The notes under the pieces: generated by a model
What the model was told of the DNA's origin: nothing
Seen by the model: the letters and a program-made list of their open reading frames with translations, nothing else
The model's database searches: none
Part shown: piece after piece, positions 31,301-38,989 of the stretch
Numbering within the stretch: the stretch's first letter is position 1
Layout: each line of letters opens with the position of its first letter
Program-made: the position numbers and the translations under genes
Source: Alphaproteobacteria bacterium UBA7691
Lineage (GTDB): Bacteria; Pseudomonadota; Alphaproteobacteria; Ferrovibrionales; Ferrovibrionaceae
DNA length: 43,881 nt
NCBI GenBank assembly: GCA_002482765.1
Contig: DLGP01000095.1
Coordinates: 61,847-105,727 of the forward strand
Reading direction: 5' to 3'

Positions 31301-33405
31301 TGGATGCCGAGGGCAAGGCCAGCATCGATTTTGAGCTGCCGGATTTTGTCGGCCAGTTGCGGCTGATGGCGGTGGCCTATAACGAAAGTCAGGTGGGACG
31401 CGGCGAGGCCCGGCTGCGGGTGCGGTATCCGCTGGTGGCCGATGCCTATTTCCCGCGTTTCCTGGCCCCGGGCGACACAGCGCGGATGACATTGTTTGCG
31501 CAGAATGTTGACGCCCCGGCCGGTGATTACACGTTCCGCCTGAGCAGCACGGGCGTGGTGCGGATCAACGGCCAGCCGGAAACCGCGCTGGCCTTGCAGC
31601 CGCGTGAGGCGCGCCAGGCGGCGTTTGAGATCAATGCTGACACCATTGGCACCGGTACGATACGGCTGGCGGTGAGCGGCCCCGGCGGTATCGGCTTCAG
31701 CCGCGAATGGGAAATCGCCAGCCGCTCGGCGCATTACCCGGTGACGCTGGAACAGCGCCACAGCCTGGCGCCGGGCGAGGCATTGACGCTGGGCCCGGAA
31801 TATCTGGCGCCATTCCATCCCGGCAGTGCCAAGGTGATGCTCAACCTCAGCGCCATCCGGGGCATCGACCTGCCCGGCCTGCTGCAATCGCTGTACCGCT
31901 ATCCCTATGGCTGCACCGAGCAATTGACTTCAGTGGCCTTCCCGCTGCTCGGCTTTGACGATTTTGCCCTGCTGGGCGCCAGTTCGGCGGCGGAAACCGA
32001 AGCGATCCGGCGCCGTGTGCAGCAGGCGGTGGACAGCCTGCTCGACCGCCAGGGCGATGACGGCATGATCGGCCTGTGGCGCGCCGGTGATCGCGGCGCC
32101 GATTCCTGGCTGATCGTCTATGCGGTGGATTTCCTGCATCAGGCCCGCGCGCGTGGTTATGTTGTGCCCGATGATGCGCTGGCCCGCGCCAAGCGTTTCC
32201 TGCGCCAGTTGAGCGAAAACCGCAGCAGCGGCGCCGATGAGGAAATCTATGGTTATGGCCGCGAGGCCCAGGCCAGCCAGCAACGCGCCCGCGCCTATGC
32301 GCATTACCTGCTGGCGCGTGGCGGCGAACCGCAGCGCGATGCCCTGCTGCGGCAATTCGGCGAACTGGAACGCAGCCCCGGCAGCGGCAGCACCGGCGCC
32401 TTTGTGGCCGCCACGCTGGCGCTGATCGGCGAGCGTGACCGCGCCCTGGCCTTGTTCCGGCGCAGCATCGCCCCGGCTTCCGGCCCCGCCGCAGCAAACA
32501 ACCCCGCCTTGCTGGCCAGCTTCTACGGCTCGGCCTTGCGCGATCAGGCCCTGCTGGCGGCTTTGGCCACCGAAACCCTGGGCGCCACGGCGGCGGCGGC
32601 TTTTCTGGAGCCGCTGGAAAACACCACGATCAACATTGAACGCCTCAGCACCCAGGAAAAGGCCTGGCTGCTGCGCGCCGCCAATGCGGTGAAACGCAGT
32701 GCCGTGCTGCGGCTGGATGATAACGGCCAGGAACGCAGCTTCGGCAATGTGGTGGCGGCCAGCCTGACCCCGGCCTTGGGCGCCATCAGCAGCGGGTATC
32801 GCCTTACCAATCTTTCGCCGGCGCCGATCAGCGCCAGCCTGGTGGTGCATGGTGCGCCGCTGACCGCGCCGCGCGCCATGGCCAACGGCTTCAGCCTGAA
32901 CAAGAATGTGTTCGATACCGATGGCAAGGCGGTGGAGCTGAGCGATGCCCGGGCGATCCGCCGGCATGACCGGCTGGTGGTGGTGCTGGAAGGCCAGGTG
33001 CGCGACCGGCTGTATCATCAGGCGGTGCTGGCCGATCTGCTGCCGGCGGGCTGGGAGATCGAAACCGTGCTGCGGCCGCCGCGTGGCCCGGATGAAGCGC
33101 CGGTGCCGTATCCCTGGCTCAAGCCGCTATCGGTGCCGCAGATGCTGGAAGCGCGCGACGACCGCTTTGTTGCCGCCTTCGAGCTGAACAACGCGCAGCG
33201 CCAGCAGCGTTTCAGTTTCCTGTTTGAACGCGAGGATGGCTGGCAAAACCGCATTTTGGGCCTGGGTAATGAATTCCGCTTTGCCTATGTGGTGCGGGCG
33301 GTGACGGTGGGCCGCTTCACCCTGCCGGGCGCCAGCGTGGAAGACATGTATCGCCCCGAACGCATGGCGCGCAGCGCTGCCGGCAGCATTACGGTGTCAG
33401 AATGA
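28366..33405 (+). CDS. Bacterial alpha-2-macroglobulin with intact thioester
   Basis: A 1679-residue periplasmic protease-trapping protein, like E. coli YfhM. The N-terminal hydrophobic run (residues 5-26, VVLLVAVLILAAGGSGYW) has no lipobox Cys, so it is probably membrane-anchored rather than a lipoprotein. Many macroglobulin domains follow, and the thioester motif YPYGC-TEQ is at Cys1183-Gln1186 (C-T-E-Q). The helical thioester domain and a C-terminal domain complete it. Two odd acidic/tyrosine clusters occur at residues 60-72 (DDPYYYVDDEDDE) and 214-225 (HDEDDEDYYYDN). It is paired with pbpC, the known neighbour; together they are thought to guard the envelope against proteases and repair peptidoglycan breaches. 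It ends in ATGA. Confidence 0.95.
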   Translation: MKKFAPVVLLVAVLILAAGGSGYWLGRQQAQTSPAPQQAAAGEVLEYLRHAVKRAKPAADDPYYYVDDEDDERVRRRPVEQVCLEFSRPLAAAETYQSQIKAAGIERLNISIAQQALCLGGWPANTTSLDLTLPAGLAAADGAKLAQEVRLRVDFNLPATEKFVAFAGSGLILPQVAATGIALETRNLDRIRLRVLRVTDANVMRQWPKQKRSHDEDDEDYYYDNSISRLLAGGAYMVWDGTMAVQNRGNERVVTSFPLTRILPERRPGAYLLVAEEDGRAANRTSFYSSTLPVTRWVVETDIGLTVLQGEDGLHLIARSYDSAKPLGGLDVALVAENGKDLGRARTDPAGRVQFERSLLQGQDGNRPQAVFAYGADGAFAFLDLNRPAFDLADRGVSGQPALRPITAFLYADRGIYRPGERVQLSALVRRDSADALATPLTLVIQRPNGAEFRRHTLRPDAGGGVHLSSELPPGAARGLWSVLAYADPTDKPVGRLSFEVQDFVPQRLAVRGSLDAALYDPAAPPALLLDAQWLYGAPAADLQAFGELRISRDGTAFPNWRGWQIGRHDDAFEDVLLKLEAGSTDAEGRATIKLAGSALGSTLPLKASTSFGVYEPGGRATEERLSLPVRHRALFLGIKPGFEDGRVANGSEAVLAVAAIDAEGRQAERAGVTWRLEREIWDYIWYRDEKRGGRWTYRTTVRLEALQGGDWALAADKPQELRFVTTPWTRYRLTVEDKASGAAASYRFAAGYGSSAPDEDIPDKVAVSADKPLYPLGSTARVAIKPPFAGEAMVLVASNRILWSQQITLPAEGASIDVPVGADWGAGAYLLVDLVRPLDGGSARDPVRAIGLTWLPIDNSARQLAVAMTAPDIALPQSRLTLPVAISGLAPGSKTTLTVAAVDEGILALTRFASPDPVEHYFGKRRLGVDLRDDYGRLLDGQLGPAGALRHGGDEMGGAGLQTVPTKTVALFSGPVSVDAEGKASIDFELPDFVGQLRLMAVAYNESQVGRGEARLRVRYPLVADAYFPRFLAPGDTARMTLFAQNVDAPAGDYTFRLSSTGVVRINGQPETALALQPREARQAAFEINADTIGTGTIRLAVSGPGGIGFSREWEIASRSAHYPVTLEQRHSLAPGEALTLGPEYLAPFHPGSAKVMLNLSAIRGIDLPGLLQSLYRYPYGCTEQLTSVAFPLLGFDDFALLGASSAAETEAIRRRVQQAVDSLLDRQGDDGMIGLWRAGDRGADSWLIVYAVDFLHQARARGYVVPDDALARAKRFLRQLSENRSSGADEEIYGYGREAQASQQRARAYAHYLLARGGEPQRDALLRQFGELERSPGSGSTGAFVAATLALIGERDRALALFRRSIAPASGPAAANNPALLASFYGSALRDQALLAALATETLGATAAAAFLEPLENTTINIERLSTQEKAWLLRAANAVKRSAVLRLDDNGQERSFGNVVAASLTPALGAISSGYRLTNLSPAPISASLVVHGAPLTAPRAMANGFSLNKNVFDTDGKAVELSDARAIRRHDRLVVVLEGQVRDRLYHQAVLADLLPAGWEIETVLRPPRGPDEAPVPYPWLKPLSVPQMLEARDDRFVAAFELNNAQRQQRFSFLFEREDGWQNRILGLGNEFRFAYVVRAVTVGRFTLPGASVEDMYRPERMARSAAGSITVSE

Positions 33406-33425
33406 AGCTGGCGGTGGCGGCATGA
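33402..33425 (+). CDS. Seven-codon bridging mini-ORF between A2M and pbpC
   Basis: ATG 33402 overlaps the A2M stop (ATGA), codes for MKLAVAA, and its TGA 33423-33425 overlaps the pbpC ATG (ATGA). The first codons (ATGAAGCTGGC) duplicate the pbpC start. It probably relays ribosomes across the junction; no evidence for a functional peptide. Confidence 0.4.
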   Translation: MKLAVAA

Positions 33426-35563
33426 AGCTGGCCGGCCTTTTGCTGGCGGGCGCTCTGCTGGTCGGCAGCGGACTGGCCGGGATCGGGCTGGGCCTGGACC
33501 GGCTGTTGCCGCTGGATACCACGCGCTACCGGGAGAGCGGCCATCTGGTGCGCGACCGCCAGGGCGAGGCGCTGCGTTATCTGCCTGCCCGCGATGGTGT
33601 ATGGCGGCTGCGCATCACGCCAGAGCAGGGGCTGGAGCAGGTGGATAGCCAGTATCTGGCCTTGCTGCTGGCCTATGAAGACCGCCGCTTCCATCAGCAT
33701 CCCGGCATTGATCCGCTGGCGGCGGGCCGCGCCTTGCTGGGCAATCTGCAAGCCGGGCGGATTATTTCCGGCGCATCCACCCTGACCATGCAGGTGGCGC
33801 GGCTGCTGCATCCGCAGCCACGCGGCTGGCAAGGCAAGGCGATGCAGGCGTTCCGCGCCCTGCAACTGGAATGGCATTACAGCAAGGCCGAAATCCTGGC
33901 GATGTATCTCACGCTGGCGCCGTTCGGCGGCAATATCGAAGGCGTGCATATGGCCAGCCGGCTGTATTTCGGCAAGGAACCGCACAGCCTCAGCCTGGCC
34001 GAAAGCGCTTTGCTGATCGCACTGCCGCAGGCGCCGACCTTGCGCCGGCCGCTGGTCAATCCGGCGGCGGCGCTGGCCGGGCGCGAGCAGGTTTTGCGCC
34101 GGCTGGCGGCAGCTAGGCAGATTGATGCCGCCGCGTTGAGCATGGCGCTGGCGGCGCCGTTGCCGGCCAAGCGCCACCGCCTGCCCTTCCTGGCGCCGCA
34201 TCTGACCGGCGCCGAGGCCGCGCGCCAGGCGGCGCCGGCCGTGATCGATACCAGCCTGGATGCCGAATTGCAGCGCCGGCTGGAGGGATTGGTGCGGCGC
34301 GAAGCCGGCTGGTTCGCCGATCCGGCCAGCATCGCCATCGTGGTGGACGATCTGCCTGGCCGCAACATCCTGGCCGCCATCGGCGGGCATGACTTTGCCG
34401 GCCGGCAGGGCCAGGTAGACATGACCCGGGCATTGCGCTCGCCCGGCTCGGCGCTGAAGCCGTTCATCTATGCCCAGGCGCTGGATGCCGGCCTGATCCA
34501 TCCGGAAACCGTGATCGACGACCGGCCAACCCGTTTCGGCAGTTATCTGCCGCGCAATTTTGACCGCCATTTCCAAGGCCGCGTCACCATCCGCGATGCC
34601 TTGCAGCAATCGCTCAACGTGCCGGCGGTGGCGGTGTTGGAGCGGCTTGGCGCCGGGCAGTTTGTGACCGGGCTGCGGCAATTGGGCATCACCCTGGCGC
34701 TGCCGCCGGGGCGCGACGAGGCCGGCCTGGCGGTGGCGCTGGGCGGTGCCGGCATCAGCCTGCGTGATCTGACCGCGCTGTATGCCATGCTGGCCGGCGA
34801 TGGCATTTACCACCCGCTGCGCCATGCTGCGGCAGCACCGCTCGGTACCGGCCAGATGGTGCTGCGCCCGGCCGCAGCCCGGCAGATCGGCGACATCCTG
34901 GCCGAGGCACCGCGCCCCAGCGGCATCCAGGGCAGCGCACATAACCCGGCCGACCGCATCGCCTACAAGACCGGCACCTCCTATGGTTTCCGCGATGCCT
35001 GGGCGGTGGGCTATACGGCGCAGCATGTGGTGGGCGTCTGGGTTGGCCGGCCCGATGGCACGCCGCGCCCCGGCGCCTATGGCCGCAACACGGCGGCGCC
35101 GATCCTGTTCCAGGCCTTCGATATCCTGGGCGGACGCGGCAGCATAACAACGCCGCTCAGCGCCGAAGCGGAAAACGCCGCGCCGGCCCGCCTGCCGCCG
35201 CCTGCCCTGCGCAGCTTCGCGCGCCACCAGGCTGGCATGGGCCAGGCCGTTACGGACCATGACGGCCCGCGTATCCTGTTTCCGCCGGCCCAGGTCGAAC
35301 TGGCCTTGCCGGCTGCCGGCAAACAGCAGGCCGGCAAAGCGCATGGCGCCAGCGGCGCCGTGATGCTGGAAGCACGCGGCGCGCTGCCGCTGCGCTGGTA
35401 TGTTGATGGCCAGCCGCTTACCAGCGATGCGGCCGGCAGCAGCCAGGGCCGCCAGGTGGAATGGCTGCCGCCGGGGCCGGGCTTTTTCCGCATCAGCGTG
35501 GTGGATGCCGAGGGCCGCAGCAGCAGCCTGCGCACCCGCCTGGTGGCCGACGAGAAAAGCTGA
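33422..35563 (+). CDS. pbpC: Penicillin-binding protein 1C
   Basis: A 713-residue bifunctional peptidoglycan synthase with a signal anchor at residues 1-25. The GT51 transglycosylase has AYEDRRFHQHPGID (catalytic Glu86) and SGASTLTMQVARLL, and MYLTLAPFGGNIEGV. The transpeptidase has SPGSALKPFIYA with nucleophile Ser343 and Lys346, SLN in LQQSLNVPAV, and KTGTS at Lys516. A C-terminal beta domain of PBP1C type follows (about 600-713). It polymerises and cross-links peptidoglycan in the periplasm, and is placed after the A2M gene as in E. coli. ATG 33422 is 16 bases past the A2M stop. Confidence 0.96.
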   Translation: MKLAGLLLAGALLVGSGLAGIGLGLDRLLPLDTTRYRESGHLVRDRQGEALRYLPARDGVWRLRITPEQGLEQVDSQYLALLLAYEDRRFHQHPGIDPLAAGRALLGNLQAGRIISGASTLTMQVARLLHPQPRGWQGKAMQAFRALQLEWHYSKAEILAMYLTLAPFGGNIEGVHMASRLYFGKEPHSLSLAESALLIALPQAPTLRRPLVNPAAALAGREQVLRRLAAARQIDAAALSMALAAPLPAKRHRLPFLAPHLTGAEAARQAAPAVIDTSLDAELQRRLEGLVRREAGWFADPASIAIVVDDLPGRNILAAIGGHDFAGRQGQVDMTRALRSPGSALKPFIYAQALDAGLIHPETVIDDRPTRFGSYLPRNFDRHFQGRVTIRDALQQSLNVPAVAVLERLGAGQFVTGLRQLGITLALPPGRDEAGLAVALGGAGISLRDLTALYAMLAGDGIYHPLRHAAAAPLGTGQMVLRPAAARQIGDILAEAPRPSGIQGSAHNPADRIAYKTGTSYGFRDAWAVGYTAQHVVGVWVGRPDGTPRPGAYGRNTAAPILFQAFDILGGRGSITTPLSAEAENAAPARLPPPALRSFARHQAGMGQAVTDHDGPRILFPPAQVELALPAAGKQQAGKAHGASGAVMLEARGALPLRWYVDGQPLTSDAAGSSQGRQVEWLPPGPGFFRISVVDAEGRSSSLRTRLVADEKS

Positions 35564-35677
35564 TCGCGCCACCAGAGCCATATTCCGGCCGTCGTATTTT
35601 CGCCCGAATGCGCAGGCATTGTGACCAGCCTGGATTTCCGCTTGGGGGTGCGGGCAAACAGGTGTATGAAGAAATCT

Positions 35678-35695
35678 GTGTCATAAATCTGTAAC
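35678..35695 (+). promoter_or_regulatory. Pho box upstream of the phosphate transporter
   Basis: GTGTCATAAATCTGTAAC matches the E. coli Pho box CTGTCATAAATCTGTCAC at 16 of 18 positions, with the two TGT half-sites 11 bases apart. It lies 30 bases before the transporter start, so PhoB control in phosphate starvation is likely. No clear -10 was found. Confidence 0.7.
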
Positions 35696-35725
35696 ATACG
35701 ATTTGGTCAGGAGTGTTTCACGTCG

Positions 35726-37441
35726 ATGAGTGCCACTGCGCTGCTGCTTGATCTCTGTGCCGGCATTGCCCTGCTGCTGTGGGGTGTGCGCATGGTGCGC
35801 ACCGGCATGACGCGGGCTTTTGGCGCCCGGCTGCGCCGGGTGCTGAGCAGCACCACACGCAACCGCTTCTCGGCCTTTGCCGCCGGTATCGGCGTTACCG
35901 CTCTGCTGCAATCCGCCACCGCCACCGCCCTGCTGGTGGCCTCTTTCGCCGGCCGGCGCCTGATCGCGCCAACCGCTGCCCTGGCGGTGATGCTGGGGGC
36001 CGATGTGGGCACCACGCTGGCGGCGCAACTGCTGTCGCTGGACCTGCATTGGATGGGGCCGCTGGCCCTGGTGGCCGGCGTGGCGTTGTTTCTCTCCACT
36101 GAAACCGGCAACCGCCGCCATGTTGGCCGGCTGCTGATCGGCTTCGGCCTGCTGCTGCTGGCCCTGCGCCTGATCGTGGCCGCTTCCGAACCCTTGCGCA
36201 CCGCGCCGGCCTTTGCCGCCGCGCTGGCGCCGCTGGAGCAGGAGCCTTTGCTGGCCGTGGCTTTGGCCGCCCTGCTGACCTGGGCGGCGCATTCCAGCTT
36301 GGCCATGGTGCTGATGCTGGCCGGCCTGGCCAGCGCCGGCGCGATCAGCGCGCCGCTGGCCCTGGCTTTGGTGCTGGGCGCCAATATCGGCGGCGCCGTG
36401 GCGCCGTTTGCCGGCACTGCCGGGCAGCCCGCCGCCGCCCGTCGCGCGCCGCTGGGCAATCTGCTGATGCGCGCCGCAGGCGTGGTGATCGCGCTGCCTT
36501 TGCTGCGCTACATGCCGGATTGGCTGGCCTGGTTCGGCGCCGATGGCGCCCGCATGGCGGTGAATTTCCACACCGCCTTCAACATCGCGCTGGCCCTGCT
36601 GTTCCTGCCGTTGCTCAACCCGCTGGAAAAGCTGTGCCGCCGCCTGCTGCCGGAAGCGCCGAGCGCCGAGGAAGCCACCACACCGCGCTATCTCGATACC
36701 GGCGCGCTTGATAATCCCGGCGTGGCGCTGGCCGCCGCGGCGCGCGAAACCCTGCGCCTATCGGATATTGTCAGCCGCATGCTGGACGATGCCATCACCG
36801 TGTTCAAGACCGACGATGCCAGGCTGGCCAAGGCGGTGGAGCAGGCCGATGATCAGGTCGACAAGCTGCATGAGGCGATCAAGCTTTATCTGACCGAATT
36901 GTCGAAGCATGAGATGGATGCCGAGGAAAGCCGGCGCTATGTCGATGTGCTGACCTTCACCACCAATCTGGAGCATATCGGCGACATCATCGACAAGAAC
37001 CTGATGGAACTGGCGGCCAAGAAGATCAAGCACCGCCTGCATTTCTCGGCCGAGGGCATGGCCGAACTGGCTGCCTTTCATGGCCGTGTGGCCGGCAACC
37101 TGCAAATGGCCTGCAATGTCTTCATGGCTTCCGATGCCAAGCTGGCGCGGCAATTGCTGCAAGAGAAGGCCGGCCTGCGCGAGGCCGAGCGCCAGGCCGC
37201 CGAAAATCATTACCGCCGCCTGGCGGCAGGCCGCACCGAAAGCATCGAGACCAGCGCCATCCATCTCGATGTGATCCGCGACCTCAAGCGTATCAACAGC
37301 CATCTCACCGCCGTGGCCTATCCGATCCTGGAGCAGACCGGCGAACTGACCGCCACCCGGCTGCGCGCCCGCGAGGCCGAGACCAAGGCCGCCAGCGGCA
37401 ATCCGGGCCATGCCAATCCGGGCCGCGCCAAGCCGGCCTGA
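35726..37441 (+). CDS. Na/phosphate cotransporter family protein with PhoU-like tail
   Basis: 571 residues. The N-terminal two thirds are a NptA/PitB-like Na/Pi cotransporter with about eight helices; the repeated signature is QSATATALLVASFAGRR in the first half and HSSLAMVLMLAGLASAG in the second. LGADVGTTLAAQLL and LGANIGGAVAPFAG mark the repeats. After residue about 330 comes a PhoU-like helical domain (ARETLRLSDIVSRMLDDAI, then TNLEHIGDIIDKNLMELAAKK). It imports or exports inorganic phosphate with sodium. AGGAG lies 12 bases before ATG 35726. The upstream Pho box suggests induction by low phosphate. Confidence 0.92.
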   Translation: MSATALLLDLCAGIALLLWGVRMVRTGMTRAFGARLRRVLSSTTRNRFSAFAAGIGVTALLQSATATALLVASFAGRRLIAPTAALAVMLGADVGTTLAAQLLSLDLHWMGPLALVAGVALFLSTETGNRRHVGRLLIGFGLLLLALRLIVAASEPLRTAPAFAAALAPLEQEPLLAVALAALLTWAAHSSLAMVLMLAGLASAGAISAPLALALVLGANIGGAVAPFAGTAGQPAAARRAPLGNLLMRAAGVVIALPLLRYMPDWLAWFGADGARMAVNFHTAFNIALALLFLPLLNPLEKLCRRLLPEAPSAEEATTPRYLDTGALDNPGVALAAAARETLRLSDIVSRMLDDAITVFKTDDARLAKAVEQADDQVDKLHEAIKLYLTELSKHEMDAEESRRYVDVLTFTTNLEHIGDIIDKNLMELAAKKIKHRLHFSAEGMAELAAFHGRVAGNLQMACNVFMASDAKLARQLLQEKAGLREAERQAAENHYRRLAAGRTESIETSAIHLDVIRDLKRINSHLTAVAYPILEQTGELTATRLRAREAETKAASGNPGHANPGRAKPA

Positions 37442-37500
37442 CGGGCTGCGCTGGCGTAATCGTTCAATGCAGCCGCCGCGCCGCATGGCATAATGGCGCC

Positions 37501-38412
37501 ATGCCAAACACGCCATCAAACCATGCCAGCGCGCTGCTCACCCGGCTGGTGCTCCAGGGCCTGGCGGCCGAGAATCCGGCCTTGCTGCCGCCCGATCTCG
37601 GCCCGCTGCCCGATGCCTTGCGGCAGGCGCATGTGGATGCCGGGCAAAAACGCCGCCTGCTGGAATATGCCCTGGCGCGTTCGGATGCCGCCACCCTGAT
37701 CCGTGCCGGGCGCGGCATCTGCCGCCAGGGTTTTGCGCCGCCGCTGGCAGTTTTGCTGCGCGCCGCCGACATGGCCGGGCTGGCGCAGCAATGGATGCGG
37801 CTGGAGCGGTATTTCCATGTCCGCAACCGCACCCGGCTGACACTTTCCGGCAGCAACAGGCTGCTGGCGGAACGCTGGAGCCTGAACGGGCAGGCGCCGG
37901 TGCGGGCGGAAAACCTGCTGATCCAGGGCCTGCTCTGGGGATTGCTGGAACGCTTCGGCGGCCAGCAGGTGGGTTTGCTGGCCGGGCCGGATGACGCCAC
38001 CTGGCACTATACCTGGCAGGCGGTGCAACGCCCGGCAGCAGCGGCATCAATCAGCCAGCGGCTGCCCGAGGCAGCGCCCTTGCCGGTGGGCGCGGCAGGG
38101 CAGAAACTGGCGCAGTTTCTCGGCCGCGATCCGGCCCAGGGCTGGCGGCTGCAACAGGCGGCAGGCGCGCTGCGGCAAAGCCCGCGCGGCCTGCAACGCG
38201 CCTTGGCTGCCGAAGGCACCAGTTTCCAGGGTCTGCTGCGTGGCCTGCGTATCCGCGAAGCCTGCCTGCTGCTGCTGCATGAAGATTGGTCGCTGGCCGA
38301 AATCGGCTATGCCTGCGGCTTTGCCGATCAGGCGCATTTCCAGCGCCAGTTCCGCGCCGCCACCAATCTCACCCCGGGCGACTACCGCAGCCTCGGCCTG
38401 GGCCGCAGCTGA
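37501..38412 (+). CDS. AraC-family transcriptional regulator
   Basis: 303 residues. The last 95 carry the AraC/XylS double helix-turn-helix: GLQRALAAEGTSFQGLLRGLRIREACLLLLHEDWSLAEIGYACGFADQAHFQRQFRAATNLTPGDYR. The second helix-turn-helix pattern IGYACGFADQAHFQRQFR is highly typical. The N-terminal 200 residues form an unrecognised AraC-type sensor domain (ligand unknown), with WSLNGQAPVRAENLLIQGLLWGLLERFGG. No strong ribosome binding site precedes ATG 37501. It is followed by a BIME-like repeat and a convergent cupin gene. The target genes are unknown. Confidence 0.9.
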   Translation: MPNTPSNHASALLTRLVLQGLAAENPALLPPDLGPLPDALRQAHVDAGQKRRLLEYALARSDAATLIRAGRGICRQGFAPPLAVLLRAADMAGLAQQWMRLERYFHVRNRTRLTLSGSNRLLAERWSLNGQAPVRAENLLIQGLLWGLLERFGGQQVGLLAGPDDATWHYTWQAVQRPAAAASISQRLPEAAPLPVGAAGQKLAQFLGRDPAQGWRLQQAAGALRQSPRGLQRALAAEGTSFQGLLRGLRIREACLLLLHEDWSLAEIGYACGFADQAHFQRQFRAATNLTPGDYRSLGLGRS

Positions 38413-38417
38413 AACCG

Positions 38418-38531
38418 GAATTCACCACACAGCCGTCATGGTCGGCGCAGGCCGACCATCCACGAGTGTTTTATTTTCCAGTGCTGAAAAACGTGGATGG
38501 TACGCCTTCGCGTACCATGACGATCTTTGTT
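38418..38531. repeat. BIME-like repeat pair, copy 2 (long version)
   Basis: A forward unit at 38434-38463 (CGTCATGGTCGG...CCGACCATCCAC) and a reverse unit at 38493-38522 (GTGGATGGTACGC...GCGTACCATGACG). The second palindrome and the outer flanks GAATTCAC and ATCTTTGTT are the same as in copy 1 at 15540-15660, 23 kb away, while the inner spacer differs. It fills the gap between the AraC gene and the cupin gene. Confidence 0.9.
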
Positions 38532-38556
38532 GGAAAGCCAGGCAGGTACTTTCTGT

Positions 38557-38886
38557 TCAATCCACAATGAACAGCTTGGCGCCCGTGCTGGTGCTGGAAC
38601 GGTGCGGCTCGGCATTGTCGGCCACCTGGTAGCTCTGGCCCGGGCCGAGGGTGAAAACCCGGCCATCCTTGAGTTCAGTGACCAACTCGCCTTCCAGCAC
38701 AAACAGGATATGGCCCTTCACGCACCAATGATCGGCCAGATAACCCGGCGTGTAATCCACCCGGCGCACCCGGATCGGGCCGAACTGGCGCGTGCGCCAG
38801 ATCGCCATGCCGGTTTCGCCCTGGTGTTCGGTAGCCGGCATACTGGCCCAATCGGTGGTGCCAAAGGGAAGCTCGTTTATCTGCAT
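38557..38886 (-). CDS. DHCW-motif cupin fold protein
   Basis: 109 residues forming a single small cupin barrel. FGTTDWASMPATEHQGETGMAIWRTRQFGPIRVRRVDY is followed by the family motif DHWCVKGHILFVLEGEL (Asp-His-Trp-Cys), then DGRVFTLGPGQSYQVADNAEPHRSSTSTGAKLFIVD. It is very like proteins named DHCW-motif cupins in pseudomonads; the His and Cys probably bind metal. The biochemical role is unknown. The start at 38886 has AGGA 8 bases upstream; ATG 38892 and a longer frame are alternatives. It is convergent with the AraC gene across the repeat and divergent from the lipoprotein gene. Confidence 0.9.
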   Translation of the reverse strand: MQINELPFGTTDWASMPATEHQGETGMAIWRTRQFGPIRVRRVDYTPGYLADHWCVKGHILFVLEGELVTELKDGRVFTLGPGQSYQVADNAEPHRSSTSTGAKLFIVD

Positions 38887-38933
38887 GGTCATAATCCTGG
38901 CGGCTGGCACGGCTTTTCAGCTTTCGATTGCCG

Positions 38934-38939
38934 TATAAT
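38934..38939 (+). promoter_or_regulatory. -10 element upstream of the TPR lipoprotein
   Basis: A perfect TATAAT 51 bases before the start at 38990. The -35 is weak (GGCTTT at 38911 with a 17-base spacer). Confidence 0.45.
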
Positions 38940-38989
38940 CGGTTTTTTGCCACGTTGGTAGTATTCCGATTCGCCCCATTGGTTCAGCC

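Noticed and set aside
28390..31923. Antisense frames of 560 and 584 codons opposite the A2M gene
   Set aside because: Compositionally biased shadows of the A2M reading frame, with no family features or binding sites.
33389..35581. A 730-codon open frame on the minus strand opposite pbpC
   Set aside because: It lies exactly antisense to pbpC, which has full catalytic motifs. Long mirror frames are common in GC-rich DNA; the translation is rich in Ala, Gly, Arg, Gln and His with no motif.
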